A stretch of 12,637 nt of DNA from NCBI GenBank assembly GCA_964487285.1, contig CAZAPZ010000041.1, forward strand, positions 1 to 12,637, written 5' to 3'. This DNA is from CAZAPZ01 sp964487285 (lineage in GTDB: Bacteria > Campylobacterota_A > Desulfurellia > JAADFJ01). The notes beneath the pieces were generated by a model. It was not told where the DNA came from. It ran no database searches and saw nothing but the letters and a program-made list of their open reading frames with translations. Every line of letters begins with the position of its first letter. Within the stretch, counting starts at the first letter, position 1. Made by a program: the position numbers and the translations under genes. This document shows positions 1 through 6,612 of this stretch, piece after piece.

Positions 1-67
1 TGCATGCCCTAAATGTCCTTATTGCTATCTCGCCTCGGTTAGCAGACATAAGTTTTTTAATCGTCAT
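1..67 (-). CDS. Biotin carboxylase-domain protein, N-terminal fragment (pyruvate carboxylase or AccC-like), cut by the window edge
   Basis: Reading the minus strand from the ATG at 67-65 gives 22 codons, MTIKKLMSANRGEIAIRTFR then AC, before the window ends. The stretch SANRGEIAIR followed by FRAC is the invariant start of the ATP-grasp biotin carboxylase domain, which carboxylates biotin with bicarbonate and ATP. The same opening occurs in pyruvate carboxylase, AccC and related acyl-CoA carboxylase subunits; the KKLM lead-in resembles pyruvate carboxylases, but 22 residues cannot decide between them. The start is well supported. A Shine-Dalgarno sequence AAGGGGG lies 4 nt upstream and overlaps the stop codon of the channel gene, which ends only 9 nt before this ATG, so the two genes are probably co-transcribed and translationally coupled. 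The rest of the gene lies outside the window. Confidence 0.85.
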   Translation of the reverse strand, partial: MTIKKLMSANRGEIAIRTFRAC

Positions 68-76
68 CTTTCCCCC

Positions 77-1114
77 TTATTTTTTCACATAAACAACGCT
101 GGTAGGATATGCAAACTCTATATTTTTATCATAAAAAGTTTTAAACAGTTTCATATTTATATTATGTTGTATATCCATATATTTACCATAATCTGCCGAT
201 TTTATATAATATACGGTTTCAAAATCCAAAGATGAAGCGCCGTAATTTTTAAAGTGGCATCTCCCAAACCGAGCATCTTCTTCGTTAACGATCCGTTTTA
301 TTATTTCGGTAATTTGTTCTATCTTCTCATAAGGCGTATCATAAGTTATTCCAATACTAAAAAGTATTCTTCTCTCTTTCATTCTTTTATAGTTTTTTAT
401 TCGGCTATTGAGCAGATCGGTATTTGAAAATATGATCTGTTCCCCCGTAAGACTTCTGATTCTTGTTGTTTTTATGCCAATACGCTCAACATTTCCGGCA
501 TATTCGTTTATAACAATAAAATCATCAACTACAAATGGCTTATCAAGGAGTATGGAAACAGAAGCAAATAGATCGCCGAGAATTTTTTGAACAGAAAGAG
601 CAACCGCAACACCTCCGATTCCCAGTCCGGTTGCCAAAGCTGTGATATTTATTCCGAAGTTGTTCATTATTAAGAGCACTAAAAAAGACCATAGCCCAAT
701 TTTTGCAGCAATAGCAATTCCTTTATATGCGGTTTGTGTTCCGCTGTCCTGTTTTTTTAATGTTACCGATTGGGATATTTTACCGATCAGGTAGTTGAGC
801 CATATTGCTATTTGCAAAAATAGCGCTGCCATTGCAACGGAATTGATAAGATTTCTGTATGGGGTTTTAATTGACAAAGATCCGATATATATTGAAAAAA
901 TGACAAGAAAAAACAGTTTCGTTTTGATTTTAAACATATCAACAACAGTATCATCAATTCTATTTTCTGTTTTTTCTGTAAGCAGTTTAATCTTTTGCAA
1001 AGCCACACGCTTTACTATAAACATAAAGCCGATAGATAATAATGTTATCAAAACGGCAATTCCCCAATTTAATATAGAATTGCTTAAAAATTTATACTGT
1101 AGGATAGAATTCAT
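77..1114 (-). CDS. MscS-family small-conductance mechanosensitive channel
   Basis: This 345-residue membrane protein is a probable mechanosensitive channel of the inner membrane that releases solutes when turgor rises. Hydrophobic segments are visible near residues 14-36, 65-82, 88-111 and 132-153. They are followed by a glycine/alanine-rich pore helix at about 157-185 containing ATGLGIGGVAVALSVQKILG, the signature of the MscS TM3 helix, and then by DKPFVVDDFI, which opens the cytoplasmic beta domain. The C-terminal end, IEFAYPTSVVYV, also fits the family. With five segments it is longer than the 286-residue E. coli MscS, as in many MscS paralogues that carry extra N-terminal helices. No Shine-Dalgarno sequence precedes the ATG at 1114-1112, and no better in-frame start exists. 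It is probably the first gene of an operon with the biotin carboxylase-type gene and is divergent from cfa. Confidence 0.93.
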   Translation of the reverse strand: MNSILQYKFLSNSILNWGIAVLITLLSIGFMFIVKRVALQKIKLLTEKTENRIDDTVVDMFKIKTKLFFLVIFSIYIGSLSIKTPYRNLINSVAMAALFLQIAIWLNYLIGKISQSVTLKKQDSGTQTAYKGIAIAAKIGLWSFLVLLIMNNFGINITALATGLGIGGVAVALSVQKILGDLFASVSILLDKPFVVDDFIVINEYAGNVERIGIKTTRIRSLTGEQIIFSNTDLLNSRIKNYKRMKERRILFSIGITYDTPYEKIEQITEIIKRIVNEEDARFGRCHFKNYGASSLDFETVYYIKSADYGKYMDIQHNINMKLFKTFYDKNIEFAYPTSVVYVKK

Positions 1115-1121
1115 TTGTATT

Positions 1122-1149
1122 AGTTTATCAATAAAAAAAATTATCGCAA
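1122..1149 (-). promoter_or_regulatory. Possible promoter of the MscS-family gene
   Basis: On the minus strand, TTGCGA (1149-1144) and TAAACT (1127-1122) are separated by 16 bp and each match the sigma-70 consensus at four of six positions. Transcription would begin near 1115, right at the ATG, which would fit the missing Shine-Dalgarno sequence. The match is weak in an A+T-rich spacer, so this is tentative. Confidence 0.25.
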
Positions 1150-1172
1150 ATAATATAAAAATGTTGTATAAT
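1144..1172 (+). promoter_or_regulatory. Probable cfa promoter
   Basis: A perfect -10 box TATAAT lies at 1167-1172. Seventeen bp upstream is a poor -35 box, TCGCAA (1144-1149). Transcription would start near 1179 and give a leader of roughly 57 nt before the chosen cfa start. The proposed -35 hexamer is the same six base pairs proposed as the -35 of the divergent channel gene, so the two promoters may compete. Confidence 0.45.
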
Positions 1173-1235
1173 CATATTAATGTTGCTTCACACATTATGG
1201 AAGCTTTTAAAAAAACTAAGCAGATGGGGGTTGTA

Positions 1236-2330
1236 ATGAGTCTTAAAAATGCTAAAAAACTTGCCGGTGAGCTTTTATCATACGCAGGTATAGCAATCAA
1301 TGGAAAAAATGACTACGATATACAAATTACCGATGATAGGTTCTATCATGCCGTATTTTCAAAAGGCGAACTCGGATTCGGCGAATCGTATATGAACGGG
1401 TGGTGGAATTGTAAAAAAATCGATGAGCTCGTAGCCCGTATTTTAAGGGCGCACCTTGATAGACGTGTTAAAAATAATTTCTCGGCAATTGCATTAGGAA
1501 TAGAAGCAAGACTTTTTGATCTCCAAAGTAAGCACAGAGCATTTATTGTAGGTAAAGAACACTACGATTTGGATAACAAGCTTTTTGAACTGATGCTTGA
1601 TAAAACAATGAGTTACAGTTGCGCATACTTTACCGGTAACGAATCATTGGATGTTGCACAAGAGCATAAGCTGGAGCTGATTTGTAAAAAGCTTGATCTG
1701 AAACCTGGAATGAAGTTGTTGGATATAGGAAGCGGATGGGGTGGATTAGCTAAGTATGCAGCCGTCAATTACGGGGTGCAGGTTACAGGCATTACGATTT
1801 CGAAGCGGCAGTTCTCATTTGCAAAATCATTTTGTAGAGATCTACCGGTGGATTTTATTCTTGAAGATTACCGAGATATTAAAGGGAAATACGACAGAGT
1901 TGTATCTGTGGGAATGTTCGAACATGTCGGATATAAAAATTATAAAATATTCATGAAAGTTGTAAATAGATCTTTAAAAGATGACGGCTTATTTCTGCTT
2001 CACACTATTGGCAGTAATATTTCTACCGCATCTGCCGGAGCATGGACGCAGAAATATATTTTCCCCAACGGTATGCTTCCTTCAATAAAGCAAATAGGTC
2101 ACTCCATAGAAGGCATTTTTATAATGGAAAATTGGGATAATATCGGAATAAATTATTATAAGACATTGATGCACTGGTACGACAATTTCACTAAAAATTG
2201 GAATGAAATAAGCGATATATATGACGATAGATTTTACAGAATGTGGATATTTTATCTACTGTCATCGGCAGGAGGATTTAAAGCTCGTGAAAACCAAGTA
2301 TGGCAGATACTTGTTTCAAAACAGCTATAA
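1236..2330 (+). CDS. cfa: Cyclopropane-fatty-acyl-phospholipid synthase
   Basis: The enzyme transfers a methylene group from S-adenosylmethionine to cis double bonds of membrane phospholipid acyl chains, usually in stationary phase or under acid or osmotic stress. From the ATG at 1236 the protein has 364 residues (E. coli Cfa has 382) and aligns with E. coli almost end to end at a constant offset of 10 in the core. The SAM-binding loop is LLDIGSGWGG (161-170). The bicarbonate-site residues known from E. coli are all present: Cys129 in YSCAYF, Glu229 in GMFEHVG, His256 and Ile258 in LLHTIG, and a Tyr at 307/308. The start was chosen because AELLSRAGIAI-type sequence begins soon after it and a G-run (1226-1230) sits 5 nt upstream; the frame is open much further 5', but that stretch overlaps the divergent channel gene and has no family similarity. 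An alternative ATG lies at 1224. The usual DIGCGWG cysteine is serine here. Confidence 0.96.
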   Translation: MSLKNAKKLAGELLSYAGIAINGKNDYDIQITDDRFYHAVFSKGELGFGESYMNGWWNCKKIDELVARILRAHLDRRVKNNFSAIALGIEARLFDLQSKHRAFIVGKEHYDLDNKLFELMLDKTMSYSCAYFTGNESLDVAQEHKLELICKKLDLKPGMKLLDIGSGWGGLAKYAAVNYGVQVTGITISKRQFSFAKSFCRDLPVDFILEDYRDIKGKYDRVVSVGMFEHVGYKNYKIFMKVVNRSLKDDGLFLLHTIGSNISTASAGAWTQKYIFPNGMLPSIKQIGHSIEGIFIMENWDNIGINYYKTLMHWYDNFTKNWNEISDIYDDRFYRMWIFYLLSSAGGFKARENQVWQILVSKQL

Positions 2331-2337
2331 CGGAAAA

Positions 2338-2352
2338 TTTACCTTGGGTAAA
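2338..2352 (-). terminator. Weak candidate terminator downstream of ruvB
   Basis: On the minus strand TTTACC and GGTAAA form a 6-bp stem with a 3-nt loop, followed by TTTT. It lies 44 nt past the ruvB stop, in the short gap between the convergent cfa and ruvB genes. The stem is short and A+T-rich, so it may not function. Confidence 0.25.
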
Positions 2353-2395
2353 AACATTTAAGGGACCACTGCATAATACGGTTAGTCTCATAAAG

Positions 2396-3400
2396 TTAAA
2401 ACAATCTTTTGTTTGCTATGCTTTTTTTAAAATGTAAAAATGCCTTTTCCGTTGCCATTCTACCCTTGGGTGTCCTTATAAGAAAATTGTTCTGCATAAG
2501 ATACGGCTCAAACACATCTGCTATTGTACCTCTATCTTCACCCAATGTTGCAGCCAGCGTTTCTATGCCGACAGGACCTCCTCCGAACCTATCAATAACC
2601 GTTAAAAGCAGCTTTTTATCCATCTCATCAAAGCCTGCATCGTCAACACCTTGCATATTTAAAGATTGATTGGTAATGTTTTTTGTTATAACGGTTTTGC
2701 CCTTTACCTGTGCAAAGTCCCTTACCCTTTTCAATAGTCTATTGGCTATTCTCGGAGTTCCCCGCGAACGCTTTGCTATTTCTTCTGCCCCATCATCACT
2801 AATTTCTATTTTTAGAATATCAGCCGAACGCTTAATTATAGTTTTCAGATCATTTGCGGGATAAAACTTAAGCGTATGTATAAAGCCGAATCTATTCCTC
2901 AATGGCGATGTAAGAAGCCCCAGTCTTGTTGTTGCACCTACGAGTGTAAAAGGTGCAATAGATAATTTTATCGTTTTTGCCCCTGCTCCTTTACCTATGA
3001 CAATATCTATGTTAAATTCTTCCATTGCCTGGTAAAGAATCTCCTCAACTTGAGGTTTAAGCCTATGAATTTCATCAATGAAAAATATATCTTTATTTTT
3101 TAGATTTGTAAGAATAGCTGCAAGGTCGGATTGTTTTTCAAGTGCAGGTCCGCTTGTTCCAATCATATGAGTGTCCATTTCTTTAGAGAGCAGATATGCA
3201 AGTGTTGTTTTACCAAGTCCGGGAGGACCATAAAAAAGACAATGGTCAAGCTGCTCGTTTCTCTGACGAGCAGCTTTAATAAAAAGTGATAGGTTTTCTT
3301 TAAGATTCTTTTGACCGATAAACTCCGATAGGCAATTAGGCCTTAACCTTCCTTCGCCTACATCTTCAACGGTTTTTTTGCTTACTATCTTTTTGAGCAC
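2396..3400 (-). CDS. ruvB: Holliday junction branch-migration ATPase RuvB
   Basis: RuvB is the hexameric AAA+ motor that, with RuvA, drives branch migration of Holliday junctions during recombinational repair. The 334-residue protein matches the family length (E. coli 336). In order it shows the N-terminal lead-in LRPNCLSEFIGQ, Walker A GPPGLGKTT (58-66), Walker B FFIDEIH (106-112), sensor 1 GATTR (155-159), the arginine finger in PLRNRFG (166-172), sensor 2 around GTPRIANRLL, and the C-terminal winged helix ending in EPYLMQNNFLIRTPKGRMAT. The start is a GTG at 3400-3398, 35 nt inside the end of nfnB; no ATG or TTG is available before the conserved N-terminus, and the Shine-Dalgarno match is poor, so translation is probably coupled to nfnB. 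No ruvA or ruvC is adjacent, so the usual ruvAB pairing is absent here. Confidence 0.96.
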   Translation of the reverse strand: MLKKIVSKKTVEDVGEGRLRPNCLSEFIGQKNLKENLSLFIKAARQRNEQLDHCLFYGPPGLGKTTLAYLLSKEMDTHMIGTSGPALEKQSDLAAILTNLKNKDIFFIDEIHRLKPQVEEILYQAMEEFNIDIVIGKGAGAKTIKLSIAPFTLVGATTRLGLLTSPLRNRFGFIHTLKFYPANDLKTIIKRSADILKIEISDDGAEEIAKRSRGTPRIANRLLKRVRDFAQVKGKTVITKNITNQSLNMQGVDDAGFDEMDKKLLLTVIDRFGGGPVGIETLAATLGEDRGTIADVFEPYLMQNNFLIRTPKGRMATEKAFLHFKKSIANKRLF

Positions 3401-4826
3401 GTATCTTTTTTTCTCTTATATATTTATCTATGCCTGCAGCCGCATTTTTTCCGGATCCAACGGCTTCAATGACAGTCGCCGCACCGGTAACAATATCACC
3501 ACCTGCAAATATACCTTCTCTTGATGTTTGACCATTGTCAAGGCTAGCCACAAAATAACCTTTTTTATTTGTTGCTACACCTGTTGCGCTTTTAGCAACA
3601 ATAGGGTTGGCTTGCTGACCAATCGCAAAAATCACTAAATCCGTCTCTATTTCAATAATTTCACCTTCAATTGGAACGGGTCTCGCGCGTCCTGATGAAT
3701 CCGGCTCACCTAATTTCATTAATTGACATTTAATAGATTTGACTTTGCCATTTTTACCTATTATCTCTATAGGATTTGCCAAAAAGTGAAATTGCACGCC
3801 TTCTTCTTGGGCATGCATTAACTCTTCGTCTCTTGCAGGAGCTTCTTTCCTTGATCTACGGTAAACAATTATTGCGTTTTTGGCTCCAAGTCGCAGAGCC
3901 GACCTCACAGCATCCATTGAAACATTTCCAGCTCCGACAACAACCACATTCTTACCGAGATTAACAGGCGTATCATAATCAGGAAATTTTCTTGCACCCA
4001 TAAGATTTACGCGGACAAGAAATTCACTTGCCGAATAAACACCGCTTAAATTCTCACCGGAAATTCCAAGCATTCTCGGCCCGCCAGCACCGTTTCCTAT
4101 AAATACAGCGTCATACTCACTCTTAAGTTCGTCAACGGTAATGCTGTTTCCCACTACAACATTCGTTACAAACTTAACTCCGGCATCTTTTATGGCATTA
4201 ATTTCGCTATCTAATATATCTTTAGGAAGTCTGAAGTCAGGTATGCCATATCTTAAAACACCTCCAAGTTTATGAAGAGCCTCAAAAACAGTTACGTCAT
4301 AACATGCTTTTGCAAGATCAGCTGCGCATGCAAGACCTGCAGGTCCTGAGCCTACGACAGCAACCCTTCCAATACTTTTAACTCTGTTTTCAACAGCGCA
4401 AACCGGTGCTATTTGTCCGACATTATTTCTGTTCCAATCTGCAACAAAACGCTCCAGCCTGCCTATTGCAATAGGCTTTCTCTGCTTTTCAAGTACGCAT
4501 GTACCTTCGCATTGAGTTTCCTGCGGGCAGACTCTTCCGCAAACGGCCGGCAAAGCGTTGGTTATCTTCAACTCTTCAAGAGCAACGGCAAACCTTTCAT
4601 CAACTAAAGCTTGGACAAATTGAGGAATGCGAACCTGGGCAGGGCATCCCTCCATGCAAGTAGGATTTTTACACTGTAGACATCTTTGGGCTTCACTTAT
4701 GGCATCTTCAAGAGAATATCCAAGAGGCACCTCATCAAAAGTTTTGCTTCTTTTTTTGGGATCACGAGTAGGCATCTCATGGCGTTTTATTTTTAATCGT
4801 TCCTTTAAAGGCAGTATATCAGCCAT
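3366..4826 (-). CDS. nfnB: NADH-dependent ferredoxin:NADP+ oxidoreductase large subunit NfnB (GltD-like; also annotated GltA/SudA)
   Basis: In characterised complexes this subunit carries the NADP(H)-binding FAD and two [4Fe-4S] clusters of the cytoplasmic Nfn enzyme, which couples NADH and reduced ferredoxin oxidation to NADP+ reduction by electron bifurcation. The 486-residue protein has an N-terminal cluster-binding domain with Cys49, 52, 57, 61 (RCLQCKNPTCMEGCP) and Cys96, 100, 106, 110. It then has an FAD dinucleotide fold VAVVGSGPAGLACA (155-168), an NADP fold VVVVGAGNVSMDA (294-306) and the closing FAD motif GIFAGGDIVTGAATVIEAVG (438-457). The same architecture is found in the small subunit of glutamate synthase, but the FNR-like partner gene immediately upstream and the lack of a glutamate synthase large subunit favour Nfn (or the equivalent sulfide dehydrogenase SudAB). 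The ATG is preceded by GGAGGG and overlaps the end of nfnA by 8 nt. Confidence 0.93.
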   Translation of the reverse strand: MADILPLKERLKIKRHEMPTRDPKKRSKTFDEVPLGYSLEDAISEAQRCLQCKNPTCMEGCPAQVRIPQFVQALVDERFAVALEELKITNALPAVCGRVCPQETQCEGTCVLEKQRKPIAIGRLERFVADWNRNNVGQIAPVCAVENRVKSIGRVAVVGSGPAGLACAADLAKACYDVTVFEALHKLGGVLRYGIPDFRLPKDILDSEINAIKDAGVKFVTNVVVGNSITVDELKSEYDAVFIGNGAGGPRMLGISGENLSGVYSASEFLVRVNLMGARKFPDYDTPVNLGKNVVVVGAGNVSMDAVRSALRLGAKNAIIVYRRSRKEAPARDEELMHAQEEGVQFHFLANPIEIIGKNGKVKSIKCQLMKLGEPDSSGRARPVPIEGEIIEIETDLVIFAIGQQANPIVAKSATGVATNKKGYFVASLDNGQTSREGIFAGGDIVTGAATVIEAVGSGKNAAAGIDKYIREKKIRAQKDSKQKNR

Positions 4827-5652
4827 TTTGTCCCTCCGCTTTCAAGTAGCGTTGAAAACTAAGCGCTTCTTTTTCTCTGTATTGAGTTAATCGACCCATA
4901 AAACTATCGTAATCAACGCCATAGCCGTCAAATTCAGGACCATCCACACAGGCAAGCTTATTTTCTCCGTTAACATAAACCCTGCATACACCGCACATTC
5001 CAGTAGCATCAACCATAATAGGATTGAGACTTACAGTAAGCGGAACACCGAACGGTTTTGCCGTCAATGTAACAAACTTCATCATGATGGAAGGACCTAT
5101 TGCCCAAATTTGAGAAATCTTTTTGCTGCTTAGCACTTCTTTTAGGATATCCGTTACAAAACCTTTGCGTCCATAACTTCCATCATCGGTTGATATGAGA
5201 AGCTCGTCAGAAACGATTTTCATTCTCTCGGTCATAACAAGAAGCGATTTGTTGCGCGAACCCATAATGGTGATAACCTCGTTGCCCATCTCCTTCGCCT
5301 TTTTTGCAATTGGATAAATAGGACCTATTCCAATACCTCCTGCCACAAAAACTACCGCATTATCAAATTTTTTTATAATTGACGGGTTGCCAAGAGGACC
5401 GACAACAGCATACAAGCTATCCCCTTCCTTCATTTTTGATAGTTCATAAGTGCTTTTCCCTATGGTTTGAAACAGAATCTCAATATTTTCTCCGTCAGTA
5501 TCAACTACAGTCATCGGCACCCTTTCGCCGGTTTCAGTATTAATTGTTAAAAGAAATTGCCCCGGTTTTACTGATTTTGCCACCCATGGAGCATTGATCC
5601 AGTATGAGAAATTCTTTTCCGACCATTGTTTTTTCTTCCATATACTATACAT
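4819..5652 (-). CDS. nfnA: NADH-dependent ferredoxin:NADP+ oxidoreductase small subunit NfnA (FNR-like; also annotated SudB)
   Basis: This 277-residue flavoprotein is the FAD and [2Fe-2S] partner of NfnB; in the known complex it holds the bifurcating-pathway partner site for NAD(H). It shows the FAD motif RVPMTVVD (44-51), a pyridine nucleotide loop VAGGIGIGPIYPI (103-115), and GPSIMMK (186-192). At the C-terminus, MVDATGMCGVCRVYVNG (213-229) plus Cys235 gives the ligand spacing D215-x4-C220-x2-C223-x11-C235. In Thermotoga NfnA the cluster is bound by one Asp and three Cys, and the same pattern is visible here, which separates it from PyrK-type proteins that use four cysteines. The ATG at 5652 follows GAGGAG with a short 3-nt spacing. 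nfnA is the first gene of the nfnA-nfnB-ruvB run and has a long upstream non-coding region. Confidence 0.92.
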   Translation of the reverse strand: MYSIWKKKQWSEKNFSYWINAPWVAKSVKPGQFLLTINTETGERVPMTVVDTDGENIEILFQTIGKSTYELSKMKEGDSLYAVVGPLGNPSIIKKFDNAVVFVAGGIGIGPIYPIAKKAKEMGNEVITIMGSRNKSLLVMTERMKIVSDELLISTDDGSYGRKGFVTDILKEVLSSKKISQIWAIGPSIMMKFVTLTAKPFGVPLTVSLNPIMVDATGMCGVCRVYVNGENKLACVDGPEFDGYGVDYDSFMGRLTQYREKEALSFQRYLKAEGQNG

Positions 5653-5722
5653 ATACTCCTCATATATTTTTGTTATATCGAAATTTTACATACATAAAAA
5701 CAAATTGCCTTACCAGATAAAG

Positions 5723-5739
5723 CCGATGTATAACATCGG
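5723..5739 (-). repeat. Perfect 7-bp inverted repeat in the nfnA leader
   Basis: CCGATGT and ACATCGG are exact inverted copies separated by ATA. In the minus-strand leader RNA they would form a stable short hairpin about 70 nt before the nfnA start; as DNA it also looks like a dyad operator. No U-run follows on the minus strand, so it is not a canonical terminator. Confidence 0.6.
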
Positions 5740-5771
5740 TTATGAACTTTTTAATCTCTATCAATTATATT

Positions 5772-5806
5772 GAGAAACACTGCTTTGAAAAGCAATTTTG
5801 TTTCTC
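5772..5806 (-). repeat. Long two-part hairpin in the nfnA leader
   Basis: The 8-bp arms GAGAAACA (5772-5779) and TGTTTCTC (5799-5806) are exact inverted copies. Between them TGCTTT (5781-5786) and AAAGCA (5789-5794) form a second stem, separated from the first by an asymmetric internal loop. The combined structure is unlikely to be chance, but no U-tract follows on either strand, so a regulatory or small-RNA role fits better than termination. Confidence 0.6.
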
Positions 5807-5816
5807 TTGCTACGCC

Positions 5817-5825
5817 TCACCTCCT
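5817..5825 (-). promoter_or_regulatory. Orphan perfect Shine-Dalgarno sequence
   Basis: The minus strand reads AGGAGGTGA, fully complementary to the common anti-Shine-Dalgarno end of 16S rRNA. At the ideal spacing the codon is GTA (5813-5811), not a start. The frame beginning there runs only 20 codons to TAA at 5751. It may be chance, or the trace of a lost gene. Confidence 0.4.
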
Positions 5826-5829
5826 CTGC

Positions 5830-5853
5830 TTTAAACGAGTGCCTATTTAAACG
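5830..5853. repeat. Two TTTAAACG direct repeats, 16-bp period
   Basis: TTTAAACG occurs at 5830-5837 and again at 5846-5853. They lie just downstream, in the minus-strand sense, of the proposed extended -10 site, which is a typical place for repressor binding. No regulator is identified. Confidence 0.45.
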
Positions 5854-5856
5854 GTT

Positions 5857-5865
5857 ATCATAACA
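5857..5865 (-). promoter_or_regulatory. Possible extended -10 promoter for nfnA-nfnB-ruvB
   Basis: The minus strand reads TGTTATGAT, an extended -10 (TGn followed by TATGAT, five of six consensus). No good -35 is seen 17 bp upstream, as is common for extended -10 promoters. The site lies inside the perfect palindrome GTTATCATAAC (5854-5864), so a protein bound there would block it. The leader to nfnA would be roughly 195 nt. Confidence 0.4.
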
Positions 5866-6030
5866 GTCTTCGCAACTATTACATAATCCCTGCTGCTGCT
5901 ATGCTATTTTTTTATAATATTCTAACAGATTTGCAATTATCCATTATATTGCACCGAAGAAACTTAACTTAAAGCATTAACGCAAAAACCTGCATATATT
6001 GCATTGATCCTGCGTTACTTGTGTCAAGTT

Positions 6031-6612
6031 TCAAGAAACATGCAAAAAATTAAATTTCAATTTTCCTAGTATGGAAGATATTTCAACGGTTCCTATTTTC
6101 GTTGTGGTGTTAAAACTTACAATATAACCGTTGCTCCATGAATCCAGCTTAAGCAGATATTCCCAATCTACATTTTTTACTTTTTCAATACTATCCGCAT
6201 AAAGCTGTTTTCCATTCACTGCAAAACTTATTCGCCATTGTGATTTTTTATCAAGATTTTGAAATCCCTTCTGCGGACTGTAGAACCTTACAAAAAATAG
6301 AGTCTTGCCCGTAAATTTGTCTATCCGATCCCTTTTATTTTTAAGATCATCGCTGAAACGCTCACCATTTCTATATGCAGGAAAATATCTATTTATTAAT
6401 TGCTTATTTAAAAGTATTACCGATGAGATTGCTACTGTTTTCAAATTTCTATATAGCTTTGCCGATCTTGTATTAACTGTTACCTGCCGCTCTAATGAAG
6501 AGTCGCTATTTATATAGAAAGCCTTTTTCACGCCCTGGCATCCCAATAAAGTTACCGTAAATAATAAAATAATAACATATCCGTCTATTCTTTTTATATT
6601 TATTTTTCCCAT
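6031..6612 (-). CDS. Putative lipoprotein of unknown function
   Basis: I do not recognise this 193-residue protein. Its N-terminus has a short basic stretch, a hydrophobic segment (about 12-24) and a lipobox ending LLGC with Cys25 as the predicted lipidation site, so it should be exported and anchored in a membrane. The mature part is hydrophilic, with basic clusters near 92-99 and a C-terminal part rich in beta-prone sequence; no catalytic motif or repeat is visible. It is the last gene of the murA-led run and its ATG overlaps the end of the TPR gene by 13 nt, with no strong Shine-Dalgarno sequence, so translation is probably coupled. The size and the context, next to a TPR protein, hint at a small envelope-associated factor. 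That function is an inference only. Confidence 0.75.
   Translation of the reverse strand: MGKINIKRIDGYVIILLFTVTLLGCQGVKKAFYINSDSSLERQVTVNTRSAKLYRNLKTVAISSVILLNKQLINRYFPAYRNGERFSDDLKNKRDRIDKFTGKTLFFVRFYSPQKGFQNLDKKSQWRISFAVNGKQLYADSIEKVKNVDWEYLLKLDSWSNGYIVSFNTTTKIGTVEISSILGKLKFNFLHVS

Larger units (their letters stand above)
5653..6030. other. 378-bp non-coding region upstream of nfnA with structured elements
   Basis: No gene with a convincing start is visible on either strand. On the minus strand, leading into nfnA, the region holds an isolated TATAAT (5948-5943) with no good -35, an extended -10 promoter-like site, two TTTAAACG direct repeats, a perfect Shine-Dalgarno sequence without a start codon, and two hairpins; the better of these are listed separately. 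A further weak inverted repeat, AACGCA/TGCGTT (5979-5984 and 6011-6016), encloses a TGCA/TGCA stem. No U-tract terminator was found after the lipoprotein gene, so readthrough into nfnA is possible. It may be a regulatory leader, a small RNA, a dispersed intergenic repeat or a decayed gene. Confidence 0.6.

Noticed and set aside
795..1235. In-frame 5' extension of cfa by up to 147 codons
   Set aside because: The extension lies antisense to the channel gene, has no similarity to the Cfa family and would exclude the promoter region; a better start with a G-rich ribosome site is at 1236.
5890..5900. CTG triplet run considered as a repeat locus
   Set aside because: Only three full units, too short to be meaningful as a phase-variable tract.
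6022..6027. Perfect TTGACA (minus strand) considered as a promoter for nfnA
   Set aside because: No acceptable -10 lies 16-18 bp downstream; the nearest A+T-rich box is 20 or more bp away.
6016..6029. ACTTG/CAAGT inverted repeat just after the lipoprotein stop, considered as a terminator
   Set aside because: The stem is only 5 bp and no U-tract follows on the minus strand.
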